Shown here: positions 8,482-17,548 of the stretch, piece after piece | How positions within the stretch are numbered: position 1 is the stretch's first letter | How the letters are laid out: each line of letters opens with the position of its first letter | Source of the DNA: Paenibacillus albidus | Lineage (GTDB): Bacteria > Bacillota > Bacilli > Paenibacillales > Paenibacillaceae | Direction of reading: 5' to 3' | Length of the DNA: 64,000 bases | Assembly (NCBI RefSeq): GCF_014644435.1 | Contig: NZ_BMKR01000001.1 | Span: 186,001-250,000, forward strand | Notes under the pieces: generated by a model | Told to the model about the DNA's origin: nothing | Seen by the model: only the letters and a program-made list of their open reading frames with translations | Database searches by the model: none | Position numbers and translations under genes: made by a program

Positions 8482-9702
8482 CTACAGATCATCATCTTCC
8501 AGACGCGCTTCCTTACGGGACATATATCCTTTGAACAGAAAGGCCAGCAGCACACCGGCAGCCACAGTTCCGGCAGCGGGCAGCAGTCGTTCCCCGAGCG
8601 TGGTCAGGAATGGCAATCCCAGCACCACGGCCAGAATCAAATGAGTGCGAAAGACAAAGGCCGTAGTATTCTGCCCCTTCGTACCTTGCGGCAGCGGGTA
8701 GATGGTCAGCCAGAACGACTCGCTGTGCAGCTTGCGCAGTGACAATAGCTGTACACCGACGATGAACAGGAAAAATAAATAGATAGCCGTCCCGACATAA
8801 GTGCCGCGGTTCCACCAGGACAGCAGCAGACCCAGCAGCGCGATCCGCAGCACAATTCCAAATATATCGCCCCGTGCAAAACTTTTGGTCAGCAAATAAC
8901 GGTAGGCCGTATCACGCCGCCATGGCATCGAGCCGCCCCACTTGGACAAATAGCGGCGTGCATAGACCCGCTGCTCGCGGCCCGGCACGTCCACGAACCA
9001 TCCGAGCATCATTAAGGCGCGGGCCCCCTGATTCTTCTCCGTTGCAATCAGCCGTTCCCAGGGGACCGCGTGGCGTGCAGGCACATGGAGCGCCACCAGA
9101 TAGGCGGCAGCCAGCAGCACGATAAAGAGCAGTCCGCGGCCTGCCGGCTGCCACAGCCAGGCGGCAATGATCAGGCCGCACACCGCCCAGCGCAGCAGTG
9201 CATAACTGCCGGATGCCGGACGGGAGAGCAGGGAGAGCTCCCGCCATAAGCCGAAGCTCGCCAGTAGCTTCACGGCAAGCAGAAGCAATGCCGTTGCAAA
9301 GAGCAGCTTGGGTGAAGCTTCCGTACGTATGTACAGCGGCCACAAGGTAATCAGGATGAAGGCCAGACGCAGGATTTTCCACAGGTTCCCTCTAATCCAG
9401 GCGGGAACAAAATACTCCCGCATCCGGTGCTCCTGCGGCAAAAGAAATACCGTATCCGGAGTTTGCAGATAGGTCCGGAATCCGCTGTGCGTTGCCGCCG
9501 GCAGCAGCAGAGCCAGCATAATCCAGCGGATGGGGATGCCGTCCGGTACATCGCGGAGCAGCGAGGTGTACCAAGCGGAGAATGCGATGATCACAAACAG
9601 GAAGACCATCGCCACTCCGCTTTGAATAATATAGCCCACATAAGGGAGCAGCTTGCCCATGGCCTGGCTGTGCCGCTCCCGGCGCAGCTCCTTCAGATCC
9701 AT
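8482..9702 (-). CDS. ecsB: EcsB-type ABC transporter membrane subunit
   Basis: About 406 aa, close to Bacillus EcsB (about 408). Many hydrophobic helices fill the protein, with a basic cytoplasmic N-terminus (DLKELRRERHSQ). It begins two bases after the ecsA stop; ATG 9702 has GGGAGG eight bases upstream. In Bacillus the Ecs transporter affects protein secretion, competence and intramembrane proteolysis by RasP; the same role here is inference from family and gene order. Neighbours ecsA and a DEAD-box helicase form one minus-strand operon. Confidence 0.85.
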   Translation of the reverse strand: MDLKELRRERHSQAMGKLLPYVGYIIQSGVAMVFLFVIIAFSAWYTSLLRDVPDGIPIRWIMLALLLPAATHSGFRTYLQTPDTVFLLPQEHRMREYFVPAWIRGNLWKILRLAFILITLWPLYIRTEASPKLLFATALLLLAVKLLASFGLWRELSLLSRPASGSYALLRWAVCGLIIAAWLWQPAGRGLLFIVLLAAAYLVALHVPARHAVPWERLIATEKNQGARALMMLGWFVDVPGREQRVYARRYLSKWGGSMPWRRDTAYRYLLTKSFARGDIFGIVLRIALLGLLLSWWNRGTYVGTAIYLFFLFIVGVQLLSLRKLHSESFWLTIYPLPQGTKGQNTTAFVFRTHLILAVVLGLPFLTTLGERLLPAAGTVAAGVLLAFLFKGYMSRKEARLEDDDL

Positions 9703-9703
9703 A

Positions 9704-10450
9704 TTATTCGCCTCCCTGCACCAGCTCATAGAACAACTGTTCCAGGGACTGGCCGGGCCGCTTCGATGCAGCTGCGATCTCTGCCAGGCTGCCTTCGGCA
9801 ATCACCTTGCCCTGATGCAGCACAATAAAGCGGTCGCAGTAGTTCTCGATGGTCGAAAGAATATGAGAGCTCAGCAGAATTGAAGCACCGGAATTCTTCA
9901 GTTCCAGCATGAAATCCAGCAGGGAGCGGATACCCAAAGGGTCCAATCCCAAAAAAGGCTCATCAATCACATACAGCGCCGGGCGCGCCACGAAGGCGCA
10001 CATAATCATCACCTTCTGCTTCATCCCTTTGGACAGGTGGGAGGACAAGGTATCCATCTTGTCCTCCATCCGGAACAGCTTCGCCAGCTGCAGGCTGCGG
10101 GATTCGTAATCGCTGCGTTCCACCCCATAGGATCGGGCCGTAAATTCAACATGCTCACGCACCGTCATTTCTTCGTACAGCAGCGGCGACTCCGGCACAA
10201 ACGACAAAGCCCCGTGATACGCACCGGGGTCGGCCGCACGTGTCTTGCCAAGCACCGTAATATCGCCTTTATGTGGCGACATCAACCCCAGGATATGCTT
10301 CATGGTGGTGCTTTTGCCTGCCCCGTTCAACCCAATCAGCCCGACCATTTCTCCGGGCTGCACCTGAAGCCCGACATCATGGAGAACCGGCTTGTTCAGG
10401 CTGTATCCCCCCGAAAGGCCCGTAATTTGCAATACGGGAGTGTTATTCAT
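9704..10450 (-). CDS. ecsA: EcsA-type ABC transporter ATP-binding subunit
   Basis: About 248 aa. It has Walker A GLNGAGKSTT, signature LSKGMKQK, Walker B ALYVIDEPFLGLD and the switch His in LSSHIL, so it is a complete nucleotide-binding domain. Length and partner match EcsA. It would drive the EcsB membrane subunit encoded next to it. Its start overlaps the end of the upstream helicase gene by four bases (ATGA type), which indicates translational coupling. Confidence 0.9.
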   Translation of the reverse strand: MNNTPVLQITGLSGGYSLNKPVLHDVGLQVQPGEMVGLIGLNGAGKSTTMKHILGLMSPHKGDITVLGKTRAADPGAYHGALSFVPESPLLYEEMTVREHVEFTARSYGVERSDYESRSLQLAKLFRMEDKMDTLSSHLSKGMKQKVMIMCAFVARPALYVIDEPFLGLDPLGIRSLLDFMLELKNSGASILLSSHILSTIENYCDRFIVLHQGKVIAEGSLAEIAAASKRPGQSLEQLFYELVQGGE

Positions 10451-11841
10451 CGACCGTCACCTCGCGGAGTTTTGTCTTTCAGCCACTTCGGCGCCCCTTT
10501 ATTCTTGCCGCTCTGCCCACGAGCCGCATTGCCGGTGCGCGTACTGCCTGCCGGACGCGTCGGGTCCGGCTTGCCGGAGCCCGCGGGCGGGTTCACGCCC
10601 GCCGTGCGAACCGGCGGCTTGCCGCTGCGCGGGGCAAGCCCTTCGCGGCGCGTGCCGCCGCCCTCCGGGCGCTCTGCCCCGCCGCGTGAAGCCCCGCGGG
10701 CTTCATCGGCAGGGAGCACCCTGCCGCCGACCATTTCGCGCTCCGTAAGCGCAATGTCCAGTTCACGTGCGAACTTGCGCATGATGAAGGTCTGCTGCTC
10801 CGTCACAATGGTGACCGACAAGCCGCGGCGGCCCATGCGTCCGGTACGTCCGGCACGGTGCACATAGTGCTCGGAGTCAAACGCCGGATCAAAGCTGACC
10901 ACCAGCGATAGATTCTCAATATCCAGGCCCCGGGCCGCTACATCACTCGCAACCAGCAAGCGGAATTTCCCGTCGCGGAACTTTGACAATACATTGCTGC
11001 GGGTTACCTTGTCGGCATCCCCGTACAAAGCGGCTGCTGTTAATCCAAGCTGGTTCAGCTTCGATTCAATCTCCCGGATATCCTCATTGGCATTCACAAA
11101 TACAATCGCCCGTTCCGGATTATAGTGGCGGATGATACGCCGCAGCATCTCCATCTTGTTCCGTTCTTCGGCCACGACATAGTGATGCTCCAGACTCTGG
11201 GCCGTCATGACACCCGGATCTATACCCACCTCGGCCGGATTTTTCATTTCCCGTCCGGCCAGGGCTTTGGTCTCCGGGCCTATCGTCGCAGACAGCATGA
11301 CCAGCTGGCGGGTGCGCAGTGCGCTGCTGATGATCTTTGCGACCTCTCCGGCTCCGCTGAGCTGGAACATTTGGTCCGCTTCGTCAATTACAATTGTGCT
11401 GACTTCATGCATCTTCAGCTTGCGCAGCCCGATCAGCTCGCGGATGCGCCCCGGCGTGCCTACAACAAGCTGCGGATGTTCGCGCAGCTTGTCAATCTGG
11501 CGTTTGATCGCCGCCCCGCCAATAAGGCCCATTACCCGAATCCCGCGCGGTTCACCATACCGCTCCGCCTCGCGTACAATTTGCATGGCCAGCTCCTGGG
11601 TAGGGGCCAGGACCAGCTTTTGCATGACCTTGTGCTCGGGTCTGATCCCTTGAAGCAGCGGCAGCAGATACGCCAGCGTCTTCCCTGTTCCTGTCTGTGA
11701 GGCCGCCAGAATGTCCCGTCCCTCCAGAAGCAGCGGAATGGTCTGCGCTTGTACCGGGGAAGGCTCATTGATGCCGAACTCCGCCAATCTGGCAATCAGG
11801 TCGTCCTCTATGCCAATGGCCGCAAAAGAAGCTTTATCCAT
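10447..11841 (-). CDS. DEAD-box ATP-dependent RNA helicase
   Basis: About 464 aa. Q motif near residues 22-30, motif I ASQTGTGKT, motif II VIDEADQ, motif III LSATIGP, and motif VI HRAGRTGRMGRRG are all visible. After about residue 375 comes a disordered Arg/Gly/Pro-rich tail, encoded by very GC-rich DNA (about 10480-10720), likely for RNA binding. Such proteins remodel RNA in ribosome assembly, decay or cold response. The exact orthologue (CshA, CshB, DbpA or other) cannot be settled by eye. It is first gene of an operon with ecsA and ecsB. Confidence 0.92.
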   Translation of the reverse strand: MDKASFAAIGIEDDLIARLAEFGINEPSPVQAQTIPLLLEGRDILAASQTGTGKTLAYLLPLLQGIRPEHKVMQKLVLAPTQELAMQIVREAERYGEPRGIRVMGLIGGAAIKRQIDKLREHPQLVVGTPGRIRELIGLRKLKMHEVSTIVIDEADQMFQLSGAGEVAKIISSALRTRQLVMLSATIGPETKALAGREMKNPAEVGIDPGVMTAQSLEHHYVVAEERNKMEMLRRIIRHYNPERAIVFVNANEDIREIESKLNQLGLTAAALYGDADKVTRSNVLSKFRDGKFRLLVASDVAARGLDIENLSLVVSFDPAFDSEHYVHRAGRTGRMGRRGLSVTIVTEQQTFIMRKFARELDIALTEREMVGGRVLPADEARGASRGGAERPEGGGTRREGLAPRSGKPPVRTAGVNPPAGSGKPDPTRPAGSTRTGNAARGQSGKNKGAPKWLKDKTPRGDGR

Positions 11842-11889
11842 ATTAGGTATTCATCCTTTTCATTTGAGATCATATGTTCATTATATGCC

Positions 11890-11918
11890 AAAAAGGCCTC
11901 CCCACCAAATGGAAGGCC
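11890..11918 (-). terminator. Probable terminator of the cheX-SDR operon
   Basis: Read leftward, GGCCTTCC pairs with GGGAGGCC (one mismatch) and is followed by five T. Confidence 0.55.
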
Positions 11919-11937
11919 CGCAGTTTGCAGCACGCTG

Positions 11938-12714
11938 CTATTTTCTGTTCATTGCCTTATAGGTCAGCTTATCCGCAAGCCGCGGAAAAAGGCCATACAG
12001 ACGGATGCCGAAACCCGCCAGCCGCGGGAGATCCAGCTCCTCCTTGCCCTTCTCCATAACAGTTATAATCTTGGCAGAAACGTACTCCGGGGTCATCATC
12101 ATCCGGGCCACACTTTTCTCATATTTGCCGGATGGATCGGCTGTTTTGAAGAATTCAGTGGCAATGGGTCCGGGATTCACCGCTGAGATAATAATTCCGG
12201 TCTTGCGCATTTCCTGGCGCAGCGCATTGGTGAAGCCCAGCACAGCATGTTTGGTTGCCGTGTACGCCACCGATTTGGCTGTGCCGATCTTGCCGGCCAT
12301 CGAGGCCACATTGATGATCTGGCCGGAGCCCCGCTCCAGCATATGTGGAACTACAGCCTTGGTGCAGCGGACAATCCCCATATAATTCACATCCATCATG
12401 TCATCGAATTCCCGGGGCTCCATATCCGTAAAGGCCGTAAATTTCCCATATCCGGCATTGTTGAGCAGAATGTCAATTCTCCCGTGGGCCGCCAGAATCT
12501 GCGCAAAGGTCTCCTGGACGTTCGCCTCATCTCTTACATCACAAATGTACAGCCCAAAAACGCCCGGTATCCCGGCCGCCGTCTCATTCAGCTTGTCTTC
12601 CGAGCGCGCCACAAGCACCGGGACAGCCCCTCGCTTGCTCAGCATCTGCGCAGTAAGCGCTCCGATCCCGCTCGACGCCCCCGTAATGACAACAACCTTA
12701 TCCTTCAAGTTCAT
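11938..12714 (-). CDS. Short-chain dehydrogenase/reductase (YqjQ-like)
   Basis: About 258 aa classical SDR. The cofactor motif TGASSGIG lies at residues 11-18, NNAG near 88, and the catalytic Ser-Tyr-Lys set in NVASMAG and YTATK. The C-terminal basic stretch (LADKLTYKAMNRK) and overall sequence recall Bacillus YqjQ. The substrate is unknown. It lies 29 bases after cheX on the same strand and is probably cotranscribed with it, an unexpected partner for a chemotaxis gene. Confidence 0.88.
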   Translation of the reverse strand: MNLKDKVVVITGASSGIGALTAQMLSKRGAVPVLVARSEDKLNETAAGIPGVFGLYICDVRDEANVQETFAQILAAHGRIDILLNNAGYGKFTAFTDMEPREFDDMMDVNYMGIVRCTKAVVPHMLERGSGQIINVASMAGKIGTAKSVAYTATKHAVLGFTNALRQEMRKTGIIISAVNPGPIATEFFKTADPSGKYEKSVARMMMTPEYVSAKIITVMEKGKEELDLPRLAGFGIRLYGLFPRLADKLTYKAMNRK

Positions 12715-12743
12715 AAAAGTCTCTCAGCTCCCAACCCTTTGGC

Positions 12744-13199
12744 CTAGGAAATCATCACCTGAATATCCAGTTCTCCGATTCCTTCCATCATCAGCGGAAT
12801 GCTCAGCGCCTTGCCGGACTGAAAGGACATTGCCTCTGACTTCATCAGCTTCGGCGGAGTGATATCAACCGTTACGCCCTGATTGGACAGAATTGTGCTG
12901 GCATTTCCGCTGATCATATTGCCAAGCTCCGAAATCGCGCTTTGGCCCATTTCATCCATTTCGGTAATGACGAAGCCGCCCATCATCACTGAAACCATCC
13001 GCAGTGCAACATGCTCTGCGATTCCAAAGATAATGTTCCCGCTCAGTTGGCCCGTCATTCCAACCTGAATCCATATATGATTATCAATCAGCTCAATGTC
13101 TTTAATTCCCAAGTTGCCGGTGGACGGCGAGACCTGAATCACCTGTTCAATTACAATGCGTGCAGACTCTAAAAACGGATTGATTACTTCTGCTTTCAT
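12744..13199 (-). CDS. cheX: CheX-type CheY-P phosphatase
   Basis: About 151 aa. The CheC/CheX fold is recognisable; the catalytic pattern is E..N in SAISELGNMISGNAST. CheX removes phosphate from CheY-P to reset chemotaxis signalling and usually works as a dimer. The ATG at 13199 is preferred; a longer in-frame ATG at 13235 has no ribosome site, while GGGGGG lies upstream of 13199. A SigD-like promoter lies about 75 bases upstream, consistent with motility control. No other chemotaxis gene is in the window. Confidence 0.82.
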   Translation of the reverse strand: MKAEVINPFLESARIVIEQVIQVSPSTGNLGIKDIELIDNHIWIQVGMTGQLSGNIIFGIAEHVALRMVSVMMGGFVITEMDEMGQSAISELGNMISGNASTILSNQGVTVDITPPKLMKSEAMSFQSGKALSIPLMMEGIGELDIQVMIS

Positions 13200-13276
13200 G
13201 GAAGTGCTGTCCCCCCTATCCCGGGCTTTAGTCATATACCAAAAGTCCCAAGCAATATTGATTTATTATACTTCAT

Positions 13277-13303
13277 ATATCGGCACAATTCATCAAAAAT
13301 TAA
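13277..13303 (-). promoter_or_regulatory. SigD-like motility promoter for cheX
   Basis: On the minus strand TTAA (13300-13303), 15 bases, then GCCGATAT (13277-13284). The SigD consensus is TAAA-N15-GCCGATAA, so 10 of 12 positions match. Confidence 0.6.
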
Positions 13304-13344
13304 TGGTCTTGCCGGAGGAATTCCAAAGTTAGTTGGCAGTAACA

Positions 13345-13373
13345 TTGCCCTACCCGGTAGAATCTCCTATAAT
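13345..13373 (+). promoter_or_regulatory. SigA-type promoter of the LysR gene
   Basis: TTGCCC (13345-13350), 17-bp spacer, TATAAT (13368-13373). Confidence 0.6.
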
Positions 13374-13451
13374 TTAATCAAATGCCAACATTGAGCGTAA
13401 GATATCCTTAAGTATTTCAACAACATTCGGTAGGCCCAAAGGAGGTCATTC

Positions 13452-14354
13452 ATGAACATCAGCCAATTGGAGACACTCATTACCATTTCCAAAACCATGA
13501 GCTTCCGCAAAGCCGGAGAATTGCTCAATCTGACCCAGCCTGCAGTATCGGCCCAGATCAAAAGTCTTGAAGAAGAGTTCAAGACCCAGCTTGTGGACCG
13601 GAACCAGCCGGTGACGCTTACCGACCGCGGCAAAGTATTTCTGGAGCATGCGGAGCAGATCGTAGGCATTGTTGACGAAATGAAGCAACGGCTTGCGGAT
13701 CTGGAGGAGAATCCCCAGGGCCACATTGTTCTGGGCACAACAACATCCATTGCCATTCAGATTTTACCGCGAATCCTGTCTTATTTTCAGGACCAGTTCC
13801 CCCATATCAAAACATCGATCTCCTCGATGTCATCTTCGCAAATTTATCAGCATGTCGAGAATGGACTGGTTGACGTCGGCATCGGCTACCTGATCGGGCG
13901 CAATCCCGGCATGACCACCTCCACACTGTATTATGATACCTTTGAGCTGGTTGTCTCTCCAAGACATCCCCTCGCACATGTCAAAACCGCCGGAATCGAA
14001 GCTTTGGGAAAAACGCCGCTCATCCTGCTCTCCCCCGATACGGTAGGGCGAAAGTTTGTCGATGAGGTGCTCGCGAAGCATGGTATTCAGCCCCAGCTCA
14101 TCATGGAGCTGACCAGCAGCGAGGAAGTCAAACGGATGGTCGAGCTCGATCTGGGCGCCGCCGTCATTTCCAAGCAATCTGTCAATTCCGAGGTCCGGGC
14201 CGGAACACTCAAGATCGTCCCGATCATGGAGCTGGAAGTCACCCATCCGGTAGGTGTAATTACCAAGTCGGGCAAATACGTCAACTCCGCCATGCGGCAA
14301 TTCTTAAGTGACCTCAAAGGCATGCCGGAAACCCAGTTCATCGGTTCAGAGTAA
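13452..14354 (+). CDS. LysR family transcriptional regulator
   Basis: About 300 aa with the classic layout: N-terminal winged helix (SFRKAGELLNLTQPAVSAQI), linker helix, and a two-lobed effector domain beginning at GHIVLGTTTS. AAAGGAGG is six bases before the ATG. It is the first of two plus-strand genes; a histidinol-phosphatase gene follows 42 bases later, possibly cotranscribed. The effector and targets are not evident. The effector-domain style is close to CysL/CbbR-like members, but I would not assign one. Confidence 0.9.
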   Translation: MNISQLETLITISKTMSFRKAGELLNLTQPAVSAQIKSLEEEFKTQLVDRNQPVTLTDRGKVFLEHAEQIVGIVDEMKQRLADLEENPQGHIVLGTTTSIAIQILPRILSYFQDQFPHIKTSISSMSSSQIYQHVENGLVDVGIGYLIGRNPGMTTSTLYYDTFELVVSPRHPLAHVKTAGIEALGKTPLILLSPDTVGRKFVDEVLAKHGIQPQLIMELTSSEEVKRMVELDLGAAVISKQSVNSEVRAGTLKIVPIMELEVTHPVGVITKSGKYVNSAMRQFLSDLKGMPETQFIGSE

Positions 14355-14396
14355 CAGTTTGCCAAGCTAACCATGGCCAAAGGAGATGTTCTATTC

Positions 14397-15206
14397 ATGA
14401 AATTCGACCTGCATACCCATCATGTCCGCTGCGGCCATGCCGACGGCACGATTCGGGATTATATCGAGGCCGGCATTGCTGCCGGGCTGGGCGTGATCGG
14501 CATATCGGATCACACTCCTTATTTCGGCAGCGCATCCGAGCAGGAGTTCCCTCATATAGCCATGTCCAAATCAGAGCTGGTCCACTATGTGGATGAAGTG
14601 CTGTCTCTGCAAAAAGAATATGCGGGCGTAATCGACGTACTGCTCGGGATTGAAGCGGACTACCTGCCCGAGCATGCGGAGCTTTACCGCAAGACGCTGT
14701 CCGCTTATCCTTTCGACTATATCATCGGCTCGGTGCATAACGTTGGAGGCATCAGTATTTTTAATAAAAACCGCTGGAAGAAACTCAGTCCTCAGGGTCA
14801 GATTACGGACAAAAGCACATATTACCGGCTCATCGCCGACTCGGCCCGCAGCGGTATGTTCCAGATCCTGGGACATATCGATGCGATGAAAGGCAACTAT
14901 CCAGCCTTTTCGGACATCCCTGCCGATGCTGCCGTTGATGATTGTCTGCGTATTATCGGCGAAAACGGTGTTTCGATTGAGATTAATACCTCCGGCTGCA
15001 CCAAAAAATGCGGAGGCTGGTATCCATCCGATGCCATTCTGGAACGTGCGCTTCATTACGGCGTCGAGGTGACCTTCGGTTCCGATGCCCACAAGCCTTC
15101 GCGCGTAGCCGAAGACCGGGAGGCGGTGGCCGCACGGTTGAAGGAAATCGGCTTCACACGGTGGGTGTATTACAAACAACGCGAGCAGATTGCCGTCCCT
15201 CTGTAG
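14397..15206 (+). CDS. hisJ: Histidinol-phosphatase, PHP family
   Basis: About 269 aa, matching Bacillus HisJ/HisK in length. PHP metal-binding residues are visible: DLHTHHVRCGHADG at the N-terminus, SDHTPYF, GIEADYL, GSVHN, GHIDAMK and a C-terminal FGSDAHKPSRV. The enzyme removes phosphate from L-histidinol phosphate, the penultimate step of histidine synthesis. ATG 14397 has AAAGGAG eleven bases upstream. No other his gene lies nearby. The PHP assignment is firm; the precise substrate rests on family similarity. Confidence 0.82.
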   Translation: MKFDLHTHHVRCGHADGTIRDYIEAGIAAGLGVIGISDHTPYFGSASEQEFPHIAMSKSELVHYVDEVLSLQKEYAGVIDVLLGIEADYLPEHAELYRKTLSAYPFDYIIGSVHNVGGISIFNKNRWKKLSPQGQITDKSTYYRLIADSARSGMFQILGHIDAMKGNYPAFSDIPADAAVDDCLRIIGENGVSIEINTSGCTKKCGGWYPSDAILERALHYGVEVTFGSDAHKPSRVAEDREAVAARLKEIGFTRWVYYKQREQIAVPL

Positions 15207-15273
15207 CCTAAGTTCCTTCAGAGGAGCTGCCGGGGACAAGCCCGCTAAACTGTACAGAGTCAGGAAGGCCTGT

Positions 15274-15312
15274 GGAAACAGCCCTCTATTGCGATAGAGG
15301 GCTGTTTCCTTT
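15274..15312. terminator. Strong hairpin, probably a shared terminator
   Basis: Perfect 16-bp stem (15274-15289 with 15294-15309), loop TGCG. It lies between the convergent hisJ and HXXEE genes; T-runs are short on both sides. Confidence 0.65.
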
Positions 15313-15802
15313 AAGGAGTATAAGAAAAAGGTGAAATTTTCTTTCCTGTTTTGAATAAGAGTGGGATCAGGACTAACAAAATTATCCCAACAACTATCGT
15401 AGCAAATAAAAGTTCTTTCCATTCAAGTAAATCGTTCTCAAACATATGTAGAAGAGTCAATGAATTGATCGGAATATTGAGCAGTAACCCGGTAACAAGT
15501 CCGGGGGCATACTTTTTTAACAGAATTGTTGCGATAAGATGGGGGAAGACAGCATTTAAAATCATGGAACCTAAAAAACCAACAAAAACCCACTTGGCCA
15601 AGTCGGATTGTGGAATATACAAATAACAAAAAGCAGATAAATAGGCCAATGCCGTTATGACAATAACTGCAAAATGAAATTCGTCCGGACTCACTGATTT
15701 TTGAAACTTTGAAGCCTCCTGTGACCATTTAGGCAGCCAAAGTGCCTCCTCAAGATTATGTAAAGTAATAGCGAAACAAAAAAATATCACCAAGTACTCC
15801 AT
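15311..15802 (-). CDS. HXXEE domain membrane protein
   Basis: About 163 aa. The motif LHNLEEALWLP near residue 12 is the His-x-x-Glu-Glu signature of the HXXEE family, set in the first of about five hydrophobic helices; function of the family is unknown. ATG 15802 is supported by GGAGGAG nine bases upstream. The coding sequence is noticeably more AT-rich than its neighbours, which may mean acquisition from a different background. Confidence 0.75.
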   Translation of the reverse strand: MEYLVIFFCFAITLHNLEEALWLPKWSQEASKFQKSVSPDEFHFAVIVITALAYLSAFCYLYIPQSDLAKWVFVGFLGSMILNAVFPHLIATILLKKYAPGLVTGLLLNIPINSLTLLHMFENDLLEWKELLFATIVVGIILLVLIPLLFKTGKKISPFSYTP

Positions 15803-15861
15803 TTGCTGTTCACTCCTCCAACACAAATCTATCAACAATGGGATTTAACATAACCATATAC

Positions 15862-15889
15862 AAAAAAATGGACCCGACTCATCGGGTCC
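15862..15889 (-). terminator. Terminator of the acetyltransferase gene
   Basis: Eight-bp stem (15870-15877 with 15882-15889) followed on the minus strand by seven T. Confidence 0.75.
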
Positions 15890-15967
15890 CAAAGCATTTA
15901 TATTTTCAAAAGGGGGTCATGTACTTAGTTTAACCTGTCTCTGTTAGAGTTTGATAACGGTATTATT

Positions 15968-16510
15968 TCATTTGTGTAACAATGTGAATACTTTCATTAC
16001 ATCCTCCGCCGTGCCCGCCACCGGCAGCAGCCGTTCCAGCGTCATCCCGTTCTTCAGCATAACCCGTTCGGATCTGCTGTTATTTCCCCGGCAGCGTCCC
16101 TCTATTCTCGTTAGGCCCAGTTCCCGGACACAGTAACCGAGCAGCAGACCGACCGCTTCTGTCGCGAAGCCGCGGCCCCACCAGGCCGGGTCCAGCATAT
16201 AGCCCAGCATAGCCCTGCCCTCACGCCGCTTCCAGTTCTGCAAGGAGACAATGCCGATCAGCCTCTGTTCTCCCTTGTGGCATACTCCCAGATGGAGTTC
16301 GTTTGGAGCGGAGACAGAGAGCAGACGTTTCAACAGCTTGTTCAGATAAACCGACTGCGCCCCCGGTTCGCCGCGCAGCAGCACATGCGGCCTGATCTCC
16401 GGATGGATGAGCAGCCTCCGCAGGGCTGGAGCATCCACCGGCAGGAGTGGCCGCAGATCGACAGTCTGTCCCCGCTGGATTGTTACCGGTAATTTGCCAT
16501 GGTTGTCCAT
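15968..16510 (-). CDS. GNAT family N-acetyltransferase (RimJ/RimL type)
   Basis: About 180 aa. The order RPLLPVDAPALRRLL, LIGIVSLQNW, acetyl-CoA loop WWGRGFATEAV and NNSRSERVMLKNGM is that of RimJ/RimL-like acetyltransferases acting on protein N-termini or small amines. ATG 16510 is preferred over the in-frame TTG at 16528 because AAAAGGAG lies just before it. The target is unknown. It may be cotranscribed with the phosphoesterase 40 bases upstream. Confidence 0.85.
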   Translation of the reverse strand: MDNHGKLPVTIQRGQTVDLRPLLPVDAPALRRLLIHPEIRPHVLLRGEPGAQSVYLNKLLKRLLSVSAPNELHLGVCHKGEQRLIGIVSLQNWKRREGRAMLGYMLDPAWWGRGFATEAVGLLLGYCVRELGLTRIEGRCRGNNSRSERVMLKNGMTLERLLPVAGTAEDVMKVFTLLHK

Positions 16511-16550
16511 CACGCTCTCCTTTTCCAAAAATCCTGCCGGCAGCAGCCGG

Positions 16551-17489
16551 TCATGCCCGGTGCAGTGTCATGACCGTCAATTCGGGTCGGCACATGAAGC
16601 GGAGCGGCATTAACGTCTCGCCAAACCCCCGGTTCACATACACCGGCATGGCATTGACCGGCGTATAGTAAAGCCCGGATATGTATTTGAGCGATCCGTA
16701 CGGAGTAAAAGGCGCTCCTACCAGCGGTAAACGGATCTGTCCGCCATGGCTGTGTCCCGACAGCTGCAAATGAAACGGATAGGTCTCGGCAATATCTGCG
16801 TAATCCGGTTCATGCATCATCAGAACCGTGAACGTTCCGGGCGGAACACCCTTGAGGGCAGCTTCCGGGTCCGGCTTGCCGTGGAGCAGGTCATCCAGAC
16901 CGGTGACGGCCATACTTGCGCCTCCACGCTTAATTAGATAAGATTCATTGCGCAGTACAGTGAATCCCGCCTGTTGCCATAAACCGGTTAATCTTCCGGT
17001 ATTCTTGTAGTCATGGTTCCCCAGAATAGCGAATTTGCCCAGTGGAGCCTTCAGCTCCGCCAGTATTGGCACAGAGGAGACCAGATCACCAGGCTCGCTG
17101 TCCACAATATCTCCGGTGAAGAGAATCAGATCCGGTTCGGCCTTCGTGATTTGGGCCGCCAAGCGGGCCAGGTCTCTTTCATCCTTGTTAAAGCCGAGAT
17201 GCGTATCGCTGAACTGTACTAATCGGACCCCTGCAAACGCAGAGGGCAAGTCCTGCAGACGCAGATCCAGTGAGGTCACATCCAGCCAGCGCGGCTCTCC
17301 CTGCCAGGCATATCCGCCTGCAAGCAAGCCGGCTCCGATGACGGTGGCAGCTCCCCTGGCCAGAAATTGACGGCGGGTAATTTTGGGCCTGCCTCCCGTC
17401 CTGTCAGGCGAAGTTTTTTTCCCGCTGCCCTGGGCCGGTTGGTTCATATCCTTCGTATTAGGAGAAACCCCGGACGTTTCCTGATTCAT
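16551..17489 (-). CDS. Tat-exported metallophosphoesterase (YkuE-like)
   Basis: About 312 aa. A twin-arginine signal TRRQFLARG near residues 38-46, followed by a hydrophobic stretch (ATVIGAGLLAGGYAW), points to Tat export. The catalytic domain has the calcineurin-type metal ligands DTH, GDIVD, GNHD, MMHEP and SGHSHGGQ. Bacillus YkuE is a Tat substrate of this type acting at the cell wall. Start ATG 17489 has GGAAGGAG upstream. The 37 residues before the arginines are long, polar and Pro/Gly-rich. Confidence 0.87.
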   Translation of the reverse strand: MNQETSGVSPNTKDMNQPAQGSGKKTSPDRTGGRPKITRRQFLARGAATVIGAGLLAGGYAWQGEPRWLDVTSLDLRLQDLPSAFAGVRLVQFSDTHLGFNKDERDLARLAAQITKAEPDLILFTGDIVDSEPGDLVSSVPILAELKAPLGKFAILGNHDYKNTGRLTGLWQQAGFTVLRNESYLIKRGGASMAVTGLDDLLHGKPDPEAALKGVPPGTFTVLMMHEPDYADIAETYPFHLQLSGHSHGGQIRLPLVGAPFTPYGSLKYISGLYYTPVNAMPVYVNRGFGETLMPLRFMCRPELTVMTLHRA

Positions 17490-17548
17490 TGGGAGTCTCT
17501 CCTTCCTTACCGGGGCACAGCAATGACACTGCTGCTTGTGCCCCGGTG

